DNA of 64,000 nucleotides from Aquatica leii (Eukaryota > Arthropoda > Insecta > Coleoptera > Lampyridae). Each line of letters starts with the position of its first letter. Position 1 is the stretch's first letter. The stretch spans positions 191,464,760-191,528,759 of the forward strand of contig CM069433.1 of the NCBI GenBank assembly GCA_035610365.1, given 5' to 3'. Both the position numbers and the translations under genes were made by a program. Under the pieces are notes generated by a model. That model was not told the origin of the DNA. It did not search any database and saw only the letters and a list, made by a program, of their open reading frames with translations. This document shows positions 34,290-45,969 of the stretch, piece after piece.

Positions 34290-34940
34290 TTTTTTTACGT
34301 CCGAACTGGAAGTTTTTGCTTTTGATATTACGACTACGCTTTCTGATTTATTCGATGCTTTTTGATTTGTGTACGTGTGAATTCGTTTATGGTTACGAAA
34401 ATTTCGTTTGGATACGTACGCTTTTTTACGATTTTGATGTTTGGAATGCGATATTAAGATATGGTTTACGCTGCACGTTTGATGTTAGTCACAACGTCGC
34501 TGTTACGAAGAATTTCCGTTGCGAATTATGATTTTTATGAGTAAAAATCGATAATTATTCATGTGTTACGTCTGATAAAATTTGAGTTGGATGTTGCGAA
34601 TGATTATCATACTACGTTTGTTTTACGATGTTCTGGTTAATGGATCTGTACGAATATTAGATCAATCAGGATAAATACGGAAAATTTGGAAATTTAAATA
34701 TGCATTTCAAGAATCTCGTAATGTTGCGTCATCGCATGAATTAGATGAGAAACACGCAATTGACCCCACCAATTCGACTTGCGCATTAAAGTTTGAAATC
34801 AGGTAACTTTGATTTTATACTTAACCTTCGATACTGTTAAATATGTAAATATGTTTTTTTGTTATTATGTTATTGTAAATCTTTTGGTTTCAATATTTAA
34901 CCATTTTAATATAAAAAATATTGTGGCGTCCAATTTATAA
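34290..34940 (+). repeat. dispersed noncoding repeat, copy 1 (possible LTR)
   Basis: This segment aligns with the reverse complement of 48735-49290, sharing blocks such as cgataattattc, aatcaatcaggataa, cgcatgaat and tggcgtcca/tagcgtcca. It has no coding capacity; the small open frame inside is not conserved in the other copy. tggcgtcc near 34922 could be a primer-binding site next to an LTR end, but this is weak. The family is unclassified. Confidence 0.55.
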
Positions 34941-35328
34941 AACTTTTGTGATCAAGTTAAAATTTTAATCTTAAGTAACATAAGAATTCCCACGACTCGA
35001 ATTAAATAAATCTGAAAATTTCTCATTGCTCTTATGTAGTTTGTTTTTAATGTGTGTTTTGAATAAATATTTTTGTGAGCTGACTGGTGCATTAAATTCA
35101 TTTATTAGTTATGCGTTTATGTTATGAATTATGTTACAAATGACACCATTTAAAATTTGTTCGTTATAATAGGCAATTTTATAATGTAAAAAACTCAATA
35201 TTCTGTATTTCTTAAAGGACATGAAATATATAAATTTAAATGTTCTCGTTTTTCTAAGAACGTGATTTTCTCTATCTTAGGTTAACTCTACCACAACTTA
35301 AATAATAAGCCCAACAGACGTCTGAACA

Positions 35329-35852
35329 TGCTCCCGGTCTTGAAATGCTTTCAGCAAAATGAAATAAAAATAACATAATACTAGAAATAAAAAATACACG
35401 AATACAAAACTTATGTCTAATATAAACTTAATCTCCAACATGCCTAACAGTAAAAACAAATTTTTGAAAACGATCGGCGAATCCCACCCCCTGTAGTTAA
35501 TATGGAGACCACACAAGAAACTCCGTCCAAACCCTGGGATAAGTTGATTATTCTTCCTAACTTCCAGTAAATTGGAAACTGATTGTCATCTTTAATTAAC
35601 ACTAGAGTGTCGACTGGAGCTCAGAGACATATTACTTGCTCCATCGTTCCCAAAAATGTTAGTGTGCGGATTGAATGGATGTTTAAACTTAAAGTAGTCA
35701 TGTTCAGGTACAGCGGTTAGAATGCGCCCAATAAGGAAATAGGCGGAGGTCAAAGTACTTAAATCGTTGGAATCTTGAGATAAAAGACTTAACGGCCGGG
35801 AGCCCAAAAAAGCTTGTATTTGACATATAAAGTATACATACGTTAAAACCAA
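35329..35852 (-). pseudogene. BEL/Pao integrase C-terminal fragment
   Basis: The minus strand from 35852 reads IQAFLGSRPLSLLSQDSNDL and then LTSAYFLIGRILTAVPE, the well-conserved BEL/Pao block before the C-terminal domain. After a frame change it continues IKDDNQFPIYWKLGRIINLS and GLDGVSCVV, then a stop (about 35440). A purine tract, CAAGACCGGGAGCA, then leads into TGTTCAGACG at 35328, a likely 3' LTR start running left for an undetermined distance. The 5' part of the element is missing. Confidence 0.82.
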
Positions 35853-36139
35853 GCAACTCTCTTTGGATGGTATTTAACTAATCGGATTTAGGCTTCTCAC
35901 AACCCACCAAAATGTGGAGAGTGAGAGTAGATAAAATGCCAAAGCTATTCCTTCGCGAGCGTTCTCTTTAAAAAAACCCTACATTTTGCGAAGTGAGAAT
36001 TAATGTACATGGTGACTAATTCAAGATGACCCATGGGTTGAGCTACCTATCCGATGCGTCTCCAGGTAGTGGATAGGAAGATAGATAGTCACGGTCTAAA
36101 ATCCGTAGGTACTCCACGAGGCAATTAATTTAATCCATA

Positions 36140-39100
36140 GCCGAAAAAAACGTGCTCACGGCAAATCTAATGCTCAAAGTCGGTTAGATAAATATACATC
36201 ACTGTAGGGCAGTACCATAGATCCACAAAGAAACAATAAAAACATTGAAAAGAAACCAAGTGGCAGCTAAAATATCTGTAGTAGAAGAAGGCATTAGGAG
36301 GTAGTTCAATACCGGATCTGGTTACCTTCCCTACGACCAGAGAGAACCATCGTCGCCGGAGGAAATTCACAGGCTAGTTAACAGTGGGACCAACAAACCG
36401 CTGACTCTTAAATACAATACCAATGCACACCACATATTGTGGGGGAGCACAAACGCAAATCCAAGCGGTGAAAAATTTTTAGAATTAATTTTAAAAAGCA
36501 ATTTAGACGTAGTAAATAACGAAGATGCGTCATAGATACATTTGAGTCAATATTAAATCGGACGAGAAACTCGTAATGGAATACAGAATAAAGAAATAAA
36601 GAAAACCGACTGGGATTTGTTCAACAAAACTTTAGCGGGTCAAATCAGGGATTGTCCCACAACTGCAAAATCAACGCCAAAGCTAGATCTAATGACAGAC
36701 AGCATTGTTGATACATTAAAATCCGCATTTGAAACCAACTGCCCAAAAACTGTCAAACTAACCCCCAATAGGATATTTTGGTAGAACGGGCACCCACCAG
36801 AAGGCTATTTAAAACAGCCAAAAGAAGCGGAGACTGGGATGAATACAAAACCAGTCTCAAAACATACAACAATGTCATTAAAAAGACAAAAAGAGATTCA
36901 TAGAGAAGGTACTGTAGGAACGTAGAATACAAACCTACAAGTTTTCGATTCCAAAAAGCTCTGAACAAAGATCGCACTGAAAACATCAGTTCTTTGCTGA
37001 CCAAAAACGAAAAGTTTACAGAATCGGTTAAAGGTACTATGGAAGAACTAATGCAAAAACACTTCCCAGGTTCATCGTTAACTAAAGTTCCTAAGCACCA
37101 CCCTAGTAGAGCAAAACGTTTCTAAATCATTTACATTTGTAACATTTTTAATACGCTTAAATGGTTCATTAAAACGTTTATAAAACGTTTTCAAATCAAT
37201 GTCATACTGCTTCAAAAGCGAATCCGAACATTGTTTTTTAGACGGTTTTTGAAGCGCATACATATCGATTTCAGAAATAATACCAAAATTGACTGAAAAA
37301 TTATTGCCTAAATCGTGCTTGTAATATTTTCAGTTAGTTCCCAGTAAATATTAAACGTTGATGTCTAAAATAATTTACGGAGTTATCTACGTAACGTTGC
37401 AGAATAATACACAGTTATCATCTTTTAATGTTTCTAGAAACGATTTACACGTACATTTTTTGAATGATTTGTATTTGTATTTCCAAAATGATACATATGA
37501 AACCGTTAAAAAACTCAATACAAAAAGCTATTAGATAGCTTTGTTTTTTGACGATTCAGTATTAATCCATTGGGACAAAATAGCGAGCCAAACTCGTGGT
37601 ATGTAACCTTTGCCAAACGTAGAAATAACGAGTCTCACTCGTGATACTCATTATATTTTTTGGTTGTTTATAAAGCAATATATCAAATGACGTTTTTTAT
37701 TCGTTAAACAACTCCAATCGGCCGTCAAGATCAAGTTCTAGCAAGTTTTCCTATCCTATATTTTGAACGCATAATTGCATTTCTTTGAAATTGAACATTA
37801 TAATCGTTGCAAACCCCGCCTGTGTAAACGTTCCAAAAACATTTAAAAAAAATCGTTTTTTGAACGTATACTTTCCTTATTTTGGATTTAAACTTAATAA
37901 TCGTTCCAATGCTATTTTAAGAAAGAATTTAATAAATTAAATGAACATAAATAAGTAACGACTCTAGTTATCATTTTTAGAAGTGTTTTAAAACATTTCA
38001 AGAATGATTTAGGAAATTATTTATAGAAACATTGCAAAGGGCGGACATTTATCAAATTTGAGACAAGTGTGAAACGATTCTGGTATATTTCTTTATTTCA
38101 TAAAAATCGTTTTGAAAATGTTGCAGAAACGAATTTTTCTACTAGGGCAGGATCTATAGGAACCAAACAAACGAGCACAAAAAAGGAACTGGAACTTAGC
38201 GAGAAAAATAATTAATTTCAAAAACCTAGAATACGTTTAGACCCTTTCAGTCATAATCAAATACAATTATATTGCATTGGGTGCCTTTTTGAGTGTTGAA
38301 CGAGCATTTGACAATATTACTTTCATATCCATTGCAAAGGCAATGGAGAACAAAAGAATCACACTTCTTGTCCTAAGCTGGGTCAACTCAATGCTCAGGA
38401 ATCGGACGATAACAGCTACTCTGTACGATAGCACTGTAAGAGTCAAAAACACTAGCGGGTGCTCACAAGGCGGGGTGCTGTCACTCCCACTGTGGTGTCT
38501 CGTCATGGACGTCCTACTACAAGAACTAGAAGACGGCGAGCTATTTGCTTTAGGATACGTCGACGATCTCGCCATTATCACAAACGGGAAGTTTGAAGCA
38601 ACTGTATCAAACATAATGCAAAGTGCACTAAACACCCTCGAAAAATGATGCGAAAAAGAAGGACTATCAGTAAACCCAATTCGTCCCGTTTACTAAACAA
38701 CGAAAAAGGCATGACATAAAACTACCTACGAGGTATGGAGTCACGTGTGTCTCGATGACAAAAGAAGTCAAATATCTGGGACGCACTCTTGATACTAGAC
38801 TGACTTTTATTGCTCATCTAGAAAAAGTCAAGACGAAGACCATCAGGGTTCTTAATACAACCAAACGGATGGTTTAGCACACCTGGGGATTGAAACCCAC
38901 AAAGACCAAATGGTTATATACTGTGGTAACAAGACCCATCAACACGTACGGTGCGCTTGTATGGAGTGAGAGAACCAACCTGAAAAGCACAGTTGCAAAG
39001 TTAGAAAAAGTACAAAGAATGGCATGTCTGCTGATAACAAGACTGATGAGAACCACGCCCGCCGCAGCCCTGGAACCACTATTTTCACTTCCACCATTAC

Positions 39101-40080
39101 ACTTCGTTGTAAAGCAAGACAAGCAGCATACAGGCTGCAAATTAATGAACTCACGTCAATTACTGGGAAGAACAAACCGGGTATATACAACGTGCTGCGT
39201 GAAGAAATAATCTTAACTATAAGATCCGACTTCACAAAAAATTATCACATCCTAAAGAATTTTAAAGTGATAATACTGTCATGAGACGAGTGAACCAAAA
39301 ACATTTACCCGAGTGCGGTGAAAGGAATCATCTAGTACACAGATAGAGCAAAAAATCGCAACGCTACCGGAGCAGGAGTATACGGAGGCAAGCACCATGG
39401 AAAGCAATTTTTACTGACTTCGGGTCCGATATCGATTATGTCTGACACCCAAGCAGCGTTACTGGCGCTAAGATCGCCATTTATATAACCCAAACTAATT
39501 ATGGCATGCATAAACAGTCTAAAAATATTGGCAACTTGCCAACCAGTGCAGCTCATCTAGATAGCAAAAGATTAGAATGTAAAGAAAAAAGCTAATGACG
39601 GACGGAAAAGCTAAAAATTGCACAACATGAACATATATCGGACCTGAACCTGTTTTGGGAATCGCTTACAAGACCGGAAAAAAAATAAATAGCAGCAAAA
39701 TTGCAGCGGAACATAAACTATTGAAAAACTGTTGAAGGATGAGCTACACAAAACTCTTCTTTACAGAGTCACAATCAAACAAAAGTTAAAAAAACTGACG
39801 GGACTAATAACAGAGCACTGTGACCTTAACAAACATATGCATAAAATAAGACTGCGAAGTAGCCCACTATACCGCGGATACTTGGAGGACGGCGAGACGC
39901 GGAGTATCTGCTGTGTAAATGCGAAGCATATCAAATGTAACGCACAACGATTCTCGGCAAACCAAAACTTACCGATGAGGAGTTGAAAAAGACCCATTGG
40001 TATAAACTTCTGGAGTTCATTGACGAAACAGGACTGTTGAGGAAGTAATAAATCAGAGGTGCACAAAAGGACCAAAGAGA
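36140..40080 (+). pseudogene. LOA/R1-like LINE polyprotein remnant
   Basis: Domains in order: APE endonuclease part (GYLPYDQREPSSPEEIHRLV, about 36316-36375; NTNAHHILWGSTNANPSGEKF, about 36410-36472), then DWDLFNKTLAGQIRDC (about 36609) and an RT leader ending LMQKHFPGSS (about 37050-37080). A MITE interrupts it at 37101-38147. The RT core (38277-38648) shows ERAFDNITF, GCSQGGVLSLPLW and the active site GYVDDLAII. The connection region (38890-39210) contains TYGALVW and MRTTPAAALEPL. An RNase H start reads YTDRAKN...ATGAGVYGGK (about 39340), and the zinc-like tail is near 39840-40040 (HWYKLLEFIDETGLL). An RNase H after the RT and the MRTTP-AALE block point to LOA or a relative. Many frameshifts. 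Confidence 0.82.
37101..38147. mobile_element. MITE-like element with CCCTAGTAGA inverted repeats
   Basis: The left end CCCTAGTAGA (37101) followed by gcaaaacgtttct mirrors the right end, which read inward from 38147 is CCCTAGTAGAAAAATTCGTTTCTG. The interior repeats short motifs such as aaacgttt and tttctagaaacg in both orientations and has no convincing ORF. It splits the LOA coding sequence. The target duplication could not be fixed by eye, so the superfamily is unknown. Confidence 0.65.
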
Positions 40081-40099
40081 CCACAGTGCAGGAGCGGTA

Positions 40100-40412
40100 G
40101 ACAAACCACCTTTTGAATTAAATTTAAAAAAATATATAAAAAATTCAAGATGAACTGTTTTAATATCAAAACAGACAAATAAACATTAAATATATTTTCA
40201 TTTTTCTTACAGCTGCGACAACTACGGTATTTAATGGTGAATGGGCCTGTGTAATCTACCACTTGTTTTAGCAAAAAATCTAAAACACCTGATAGAGGCG
40301 TAAAGTACCTTTCTGGCTAGATCACGGCCATTAATAATCCAATATTGTTCTTGGGTAATGGCAAGGAGTAACTGAGGTCTGGGGTAATAGTGTTGCAAGT
40401 GAGTGTAATAGC
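40100..40412 (-). pseudogene. BEL/Pao integrase fragment (zinc and core start)
   Basis: The minus strand reads QLLLAITQEQYWIINGRDLA followed by RKVLYASIRCFR, the BEL/Pao HHCC region (first Cys replaced by Ser). Then VVDYTGPFTIKYRSCRSCKK gives the start of the catalytic core with its first Asp. Beyond that only traces remain. Together with the RT piece at 41393-41782 it is probably one BEL/Pao copy split by a PLE insertion. Confidence 0.82.
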
Positions 40413-40414
40413 GA

Positions 40415-41356
40415 AGGCTTCCACGGCCGGAATCTATACTAACATTAGAATGTCTTCCGGGCTTGGACCGTGTCATAGTTGCAACCGAAGCTGCCAAACG
40501 TTTCGCCCACTTTCGTAAGGGGCGACATCAAGGCGTGAGATAAATCGCAAAACTCAAACAAGCAATCGAAATCTAACTAAGAACTTCTCAAAAGTTAGGT
40601 TATCCACTTGTAAAACAAGCCATAACCTAAACTATGAAAAGGTAAGAAAGAAAACGATAACCTGAAAAAGCAAACGAAAATCTAACAAAAAACCACTACC
40701 GAGTTAGGTAATCAACTTGTGAACCAAGCCAGATTCTAAACTAGGTAGAAGTGACTTAAGAAGAAATAGTCTCCGTATTTAAAGGAACAGGATCGTCACG
40801 GATGATTAAGCTCGACCCTGATCGGGTTACGGTTGCTAGGGGGCGTGTTTTTGATAAATGACTAATAACCGGGAACCAAAGAGGAGATAGTTCGAAACCA
40901 TGATCGCGATTGAAGTTATTGGGGTGTTTGATGATTTCTATGCTTTCTCGGAATTTCCTGTTGAAAAAGAATGGAGATTTGGCAATCAACGAAACATTAT
41001 CAAAATCTATCTTGTGACCTGTAGTAAAATGATGTTCAGCGACCGCAGACTTGGAAGTATACCTTTTCCTTATACAACGATCATGTTCTGAAATGCGAGT
41101 AATGACGGAACGACCGGTTTCACCAATGTAGACTAAACCACAAGAACAGGGAATTTGGTATACACCTTGAGATGAAAGTGTAGGAAATTTGTCTTTGGGA
41201 GAAAGAAGAATCTGAGAGATTTTGCCTGTCGAGTTGAATATGGGTTTAATACCATTCTTACGAAGGAGTTTCCCTATTTGATCTGTAACCTTGTGAATGT
41301 AGGGTAAAAAGGCCAATTGGATTCGGGAGTAGAAATGTCCTTAGGTAATCGAGTAC
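40415..41356 (-). mobile_element. Penelope-like element, 5'-truncated copy with intact endonuclease frame
   Basis: The copy holds the GIY-YIG endonuclease ORF and the terminal repeat. The repeat contains a decayed hammerhead-like core: CTTGATGT replaces CTGATGA, though GAAACG is retained (about 40495-40540). It is inserted between two parts of a BEL/Pao element in the same orientation. The RT is absent. Confidence 0.85.
40756..41316 (-). pseudogene. PLE GIY-YIG endonuclease domain (C-terminal part of PLE protein)
   Basis: 186 codons are open. GVYQIPCSCGLVYIGETGRS (about residues 51-70) is the GIY-YIG core, with the variant GVYQI...VYIG typical of PLEs and a C-x-C pair between. ITRISEHDRCIRK supplies the conserved Arg and His, and SAVAEHHFTTGHKIDF the later His block. 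REFRESIE-type IIKHPNNFNRD closes the domain. This domain nicks target DNA for target-primed reverse transcription. The RT that should precede it is gone, so this is a 5'-truncated copy. It is the best endonuclease copy in the window and the reference for recognising the others. Confidence 0.88.
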
Positions 41357-41377
41357 GTGGATGTAAACCGCCAGCAA

Positions 41378-41411
41378 ATCGCCGGCGAGTTGCTAGCGAC
41401 TCGCCGGCGAT
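41378..41411. repeat. 13-bp perfect GC-rich inverted repeat
   Basis: ATCGCCGGCGAGT (41378-41390), an 8-base loop, then the exact reverse complement (41399-41411). It is strikingly GC-rich against the AT-rich surroundings. It lies at the junction between the BEL/Pao RT fragment and the PLE. Confidence 0.75.
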
Positions 41412-41782
41412 CGTCTATGAATACGGCTGTTAGAAACCTCACAAAGGCAATTCCTGCAGTCAGTTCCAAGCTCAAAAAGACTACAAGTGGCAAAAAAACC
41501 AAACGCCGTACCGTATGTCACGGTGTTCAGATTGTAAGTTGGAAGAGGAGACTGTGACAATGAACGCCAACGAATGCGCTGCGATAACTTTTGTATGAGG
41601 TCAACTAACACCTGCCGATACATCTTCTCAATGTCAGCAGATATTGCACAGCAAAATTTCTTTAATCGCACCAAAATCAAGAACAACTCTTGTTGTATTA
41701 CAGAACCAACCATTTGTAAATCGCTCAAGGAATGGCATATCATAGTTTGAACGAAGTCATCGAACACCACACGTAACTTCAT
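41393..41782 (-). pseudogene. BEL/Pao reverse transcriptase fragment
   Basis: The minus strand reads KLRVVFDDFVQT, then CAISADIEKMYRQVLVD (first RT catalytic Asp), then YNLNTVTYGTAFGF. The end of the readable part falls at the YxDD region (FIDD in another frame), immediately before a GC-rich palindrome. Frameshifted and truncated on both sides. Confidence 0.85.
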
Positions 41783-41849
41783 GCAGAGACTACTTTATTT
41801 TAAGACGCCTCGATGAGGCATATATAAACACTTTTCAGGACACACTTCG

Positions 41850-41940
41850 GTTACAACAACAATGACACAGTCCAAACCCGGAAGACATTCTTATCATAGT
41901 AAAGATTCCGGCCGTTGAAGCCTTCGCGATTACATTAAAA
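41850..41940 (+). mobile_element. PLE terminal repeat, short fragment
   Basis: Matches the end of the PLE terminal repeat, from cggttacaacaacaatgaca through ccaaacccggaagacattc to gaagccttcgcgattacatta. The hammerhead part is not included. Confidence 0.75.
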
Positions 41941-42344
41941 ATATGATTTATCTAAAATCTATAACGCCGACTAGATCGGAATTTATTTCACGGCATTACC
42001 GGTGTACACTTATATAATATTATAATCGAAGTGTGATAAGAATATTTAAGATATGATATTGGCACGCGACTAAAATAAAGAAAACGGAGATGTTGAAGTA
42101 TTTGGGACCAAATGACTAAACCCAATAGCAATATAAAGTCGAATAATTATCAACAGTAGATTTAAAATGTCTGAACCATAACTAAAAAATTAATTTGCGC
42201 AACAATCAACGAAAATAAATGACGAAGAGGTAAACGAACAAATGCGTTAGGTAATGTAATGTATAAAGACCACGAAGAGAATTTTCAAAAATGACTAACT
42301 TTATTAACAAATTTCTCACTTATAACAAGCAGTCAACTTTAGAT

Positions 42345-42600
42345 TTTTTATGTGTCCGGCTGAAATTGGAGGAACGGAAGATATGACACAAAATATAGGT
42401 GTTCAAATTGACAGTACAGCAGCTTCTAATTCCACTCTCAGAATAGGCCGTATGGCGTTCTGTATTCTTCAAATCATGTTCCTGCGAGTAGTAGGAGCTT
42501 CTTGGTAGACCACATCTTTTACACGTCCGTAGCGAAAAAATCTAGACATGTAAAGTCCGGAGACTAGGGTGGCTAAGGAAATGCATTTCCCCTCCCAACC
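42345..42600 (-). pseudogene. IS630/Tc1-mariner-type transposase C-terminal fragment
   Basis: The minus strand reads SPDFTCLDFF (about 42567), then after a frame change GHVKDVVYQEAPTTRRNMI and RIQNAIRPILRVELEAAVLS. The PDxTxLDFFLWGxxKxxVY block carrying the third acidic residue is typical of a widespread insect transposase family. An ACTCACCCTGTATAT-like end lies just outside (42636). Only this end survives. Confidence 0.68.
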
Positions 42601-44803
42601 CATCAATCGGGAAATTTAAGTGTTGCGCTTAAGGACTCACCCTGTATATGTAAATAAAATAAATAATTGTAACATATATCAGTCTAAATGTTATCAAAAT
42701 GATCACATTAAGCGGATATTACTCTATTGTAGTATTGGAACCTATACTATACTATATAGTTTTATGTATGTTACAGATTGTACGGCCAAAGCTTCCACAA
42801 ATCGCGTTATTAAGTTTATTTAAGTGCATCGAGCTTTTTACTAAGAAGAAACTGGAATTCATGCGGTGGTCATAACAATCTTGAAATGTATTAATCCCTT
42901 GTATGTTCTTATGAATATAATTTTAACTGTGGTTGTTTTAAAATATCCAAAGGGTAGTAAACTTTTTTGCCACAGTTAATTTCTTAGTTCCAAATTTGTT
43001 TCAAACTATAATTTTTTGAATTATATGAGCCATGCTTCTTTGCAGAAAAATATGACTTTTGTATGTAGTCCTTAAAACAGCAAGGTTTTTTTCAAATATT
43101 TTATGTAAAATATATTTAAAACAATCTACAATAAAATAAATAAATTAATACAAACATGTTTTTTGCCAGTTTATTTGCAAAACTATGCAAATTTGGAAAT
43201 GTGCGAAAATATAAATAAGTAATACAGATCCAAAGAGTCACAGTTTATTTTGTTTCTTTAGTTTAAAATTGATAAACTAAAATATAGAGCTGGAATATAA
43301 CATCTTTTATATACAGGATACCTCACTGTAGTAGTAAAAAAAAGTAATTAAAAAATATTGATAATAATCAATTTTTCGATTATAAAACAATTTTAAGCAA
43401 CGTTGAATTTTCTGAAACGTTATAAGAAAAAAATAATGCTTCTGTAAAACAAATATATACTAATAAAAAGTTACAAAAAAGAAAAAATATAGATTACTCG
43501 CTTGTTAAAAAAGCTTTTATGTTATACTTCAGAGTTGAGGCGTAACTTAAATTCCAAGCGGCAAAATCGACAAAAGTTATTTAAAAACGAAAGTGATTTA
43601 ATTTGACTGAAAGCTGATGAAAATGTAAGAAATCGTAATATAAATATTTTTTTTTATAATAAAACAGATTTTACATTTCGGATAAGCATAAATATAATAG
43701 AATGTTGATAAAAACAAAATTGAATTAAATTTAATAACACCTAAACTTAAACGAAAATACGAATGTTATAACCTGATGTATACGAAAATTTGAAAATTAA
43801 CCAAAAAAAAACTTATAAACGTTGAAAACAAACCAATAAAGTTTTTGAGGCAATAACTAATACAAGCGTAATAACAAAATAAAAACTTTTTTTTTAAATA
43901 TCACTTAACGTTAATCATGTAACCGATCTAATACTTAAAGAGTTCAGAAAATAACAGCATTAACCCTAAACTGTAAAAATTACATTTGTAATAAAATTTA
44001 ATACGTAACGTATACGACCTCAAGGAAAATATAAAAAAGAAACGGCATTTGGATGTTAGTATAAACAAAAGTATTAGAAAAATATTTTAATGTACTTATC
44101 TAGTATATTAAACATAAACAATGTGAAAATATAAAACAATATTAAAACAAAAAATCGAAATGATTTAAATAATGAATCGAATACCATTTTGTTAAATAAA
44201 AATTATTATCTAGAAATTAGTAGTGTGCATATTAATTTCTGATCGGCAAATAAACGTCCTGTAAATAAATTGTTTTATCATTATTGTTAAAGTTTTTTTT
44301 TGGTATGCAATACTAAATATTTGCTTTGACAACACGTTTGATGTGCATAGTTATTAAATGCGACGTAAAATGGTTAACCTACAGAATGTATTAAACTTTT
44401 TGACCAACGAATTTATTCAAATCATCATAAATTATTGTTTGTTACGATACTTTACCCGTAACTTAAATGCAAGCAATTAACTCAATACAACTTAGCAAGA
44501 GGATCGTAGGTCTTGGTGTGCTAATCCTAAAATAATTTAAAAAAGCGGTAAAACGGTGGGAGATTATTAATAGCACATACCGTTTAAATTTTCCCAACAC
44601 TGAAAAAAAAACATGAAACACAGGTTATAACAACGAATATATTGATTTTAACAAAGAAAGAGAGGTTAAAAAACAAGAGCCATAGATGCTATCACTTAAG
44701 AGTTCGTTGGTAAATATCACAGTCAATAATCGTTGGGCAACACTTCGTACATAAAATCAAGTTTGTTGACTTAAGTTTTACATTCCAAAGAAACCAATTT
44801 ACA
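42601..44803. other. AT-rich noncoding stretch
   Basis: No protein homology, RNA gene or repeat partner was recognised. Very AT-rich throughout. Confidence 0.6.
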
Positions 44804-44839
44804 TTGGTGAATGTAACGCAATATCTCGTGATTAAACTA

Positions 44840-45785
44840 CGATTAGTGCTTTCTTTAACTGTCGTCACCGTTTATGAGGCTAATTACAATGTAGCTTCGA
44901 ATTTATTAAAAGATAGATACAAAAATAAAAAACTAATAATTAATACTCACGTTAAAGGCATTTTTGATCTACCTGCGGTTATTAACGATTTACCTAAATC
45001 GTTACGATCATTATTAGATAATTTTAGAAAACATTTACGATCGTTACAAAATTTAAATTTACCAACGGACAAATGGGGCATTTTATGGATTTATATTATT
45101 AGCAATAAATTAGATACTACTAGCAAACAAGATTGGGAAAGAATTTCAATTAGCAAACAAAATTTACTGACAACAAATTTTTGATCGAGCGATGTCAAAT
45201 ACTAGAAACCATAAGTACTGATAGCAATACCTTGATTAAAACAATTTCCTAAAAAATCATTTGCAGTAAGTCATGTACCATCTGATAAGTCAAGCTGTTA
45301 TTATAGCAAGGGGAATCATTTTTTTTATCACTGTTCGGATTTTCTAAAACCCAATGTTACTGTTTTCGGTCAAATTACTTCAATAATGAGTGTAGAAGTT
45401 CTTATTGTAAAAAACGCAATAAAAACCACAGCATGTTATTACACAAAGATCATGATTCTAACGAACAACCATATGTAGATCAATCCATTGCAACCGAATA
45501 TAAACCAGCGTAACTTAAAAAATTATATTTTAATACATTGTTATTAAAACAAACCACACGTTATATTATCAACAGCACAGATCAATATTTAAAACAAATC
45601 AGGTAAATATAGTCGTTAGATTCAAGATCTCAATCTAATTTTATGACACAAGAACTATTTAAAAAATTAGGTTCACAATACACTAAAATCCATTTGCCCG
45701 TGGCAGGCATTAATCAAACAATTACGCGATTACCACAAAAGACAAACACAACTGTTAGTTGAATCCATAACTATTTTACAATTTG
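44840..45785 (+). pseudogene. BEL/Pao gag and protease fragment
   Basis: The open frame to 45183 matches the BEL/Pao gag domain (DUF1759 type): NYNVASNLLKDRYKNKKLII, HVKGIFDLPAVIN, SLRSLLDNFRKHLRSLQNLN and PTDKWGILWI. After frame changes a zinc-knuckle region (NECRSSYCKKRNKNHSMLLH, about 45380-45440) and a protease start (DSRSQSNFMTQELFKKLG, about 45620-45675; DSG changed to DSR) follow. No RT follows. The sequence ends at a pogo-like terminus. Confidence 0.82.
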
Positions 45786-45794
45786 TGCGTCAAA

Positions 45795-45842
45795 GAGAGG
45801 TGTCGTTGTTCAGAGGTGTTCGTTAATAGAGGTTTGACTGCA
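45795..45842. repeat. short tandem motif resembling a pogo/Tigger terminus
   Basis: agaggtgtcgttgttc, agaggtgttcgttaat and agaggtttgact follow one another. Read from the other strand this starts CAGTCAAACCTCTATTAACG, a layout seen at the ends of pogo-like elements. The opposite end was not found, so this may be a fragment. Confidence 0.4.
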
Positions 45843-45929
45843 TATATGCGAAAAAAAAATTGAAAACATACAGCACTTTCTGTATAAGTCTTTGAACATC
45901 TTAGGCTGCGTTGCTGTGTAACGAACAAA

Positions 45930-45969
45930 TAATTAGTAGTAACAAACCCCACTCAATGGGTACCAATTA
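45930..45969. repeat. 40-bp direct repeat, left flank of TIR transposon
   Basis: The segment TAATTAG...ACCAATTA is repeated with one difference at 48544-48583, immediately outside the transposon on both sides. Confidence 0.85.

Noticed and set aside
38267..38635. 122-codon minus-strand frame
   Set aside because: It is antisense to the LINE RT core with GYVDDLAII on the plus strand.
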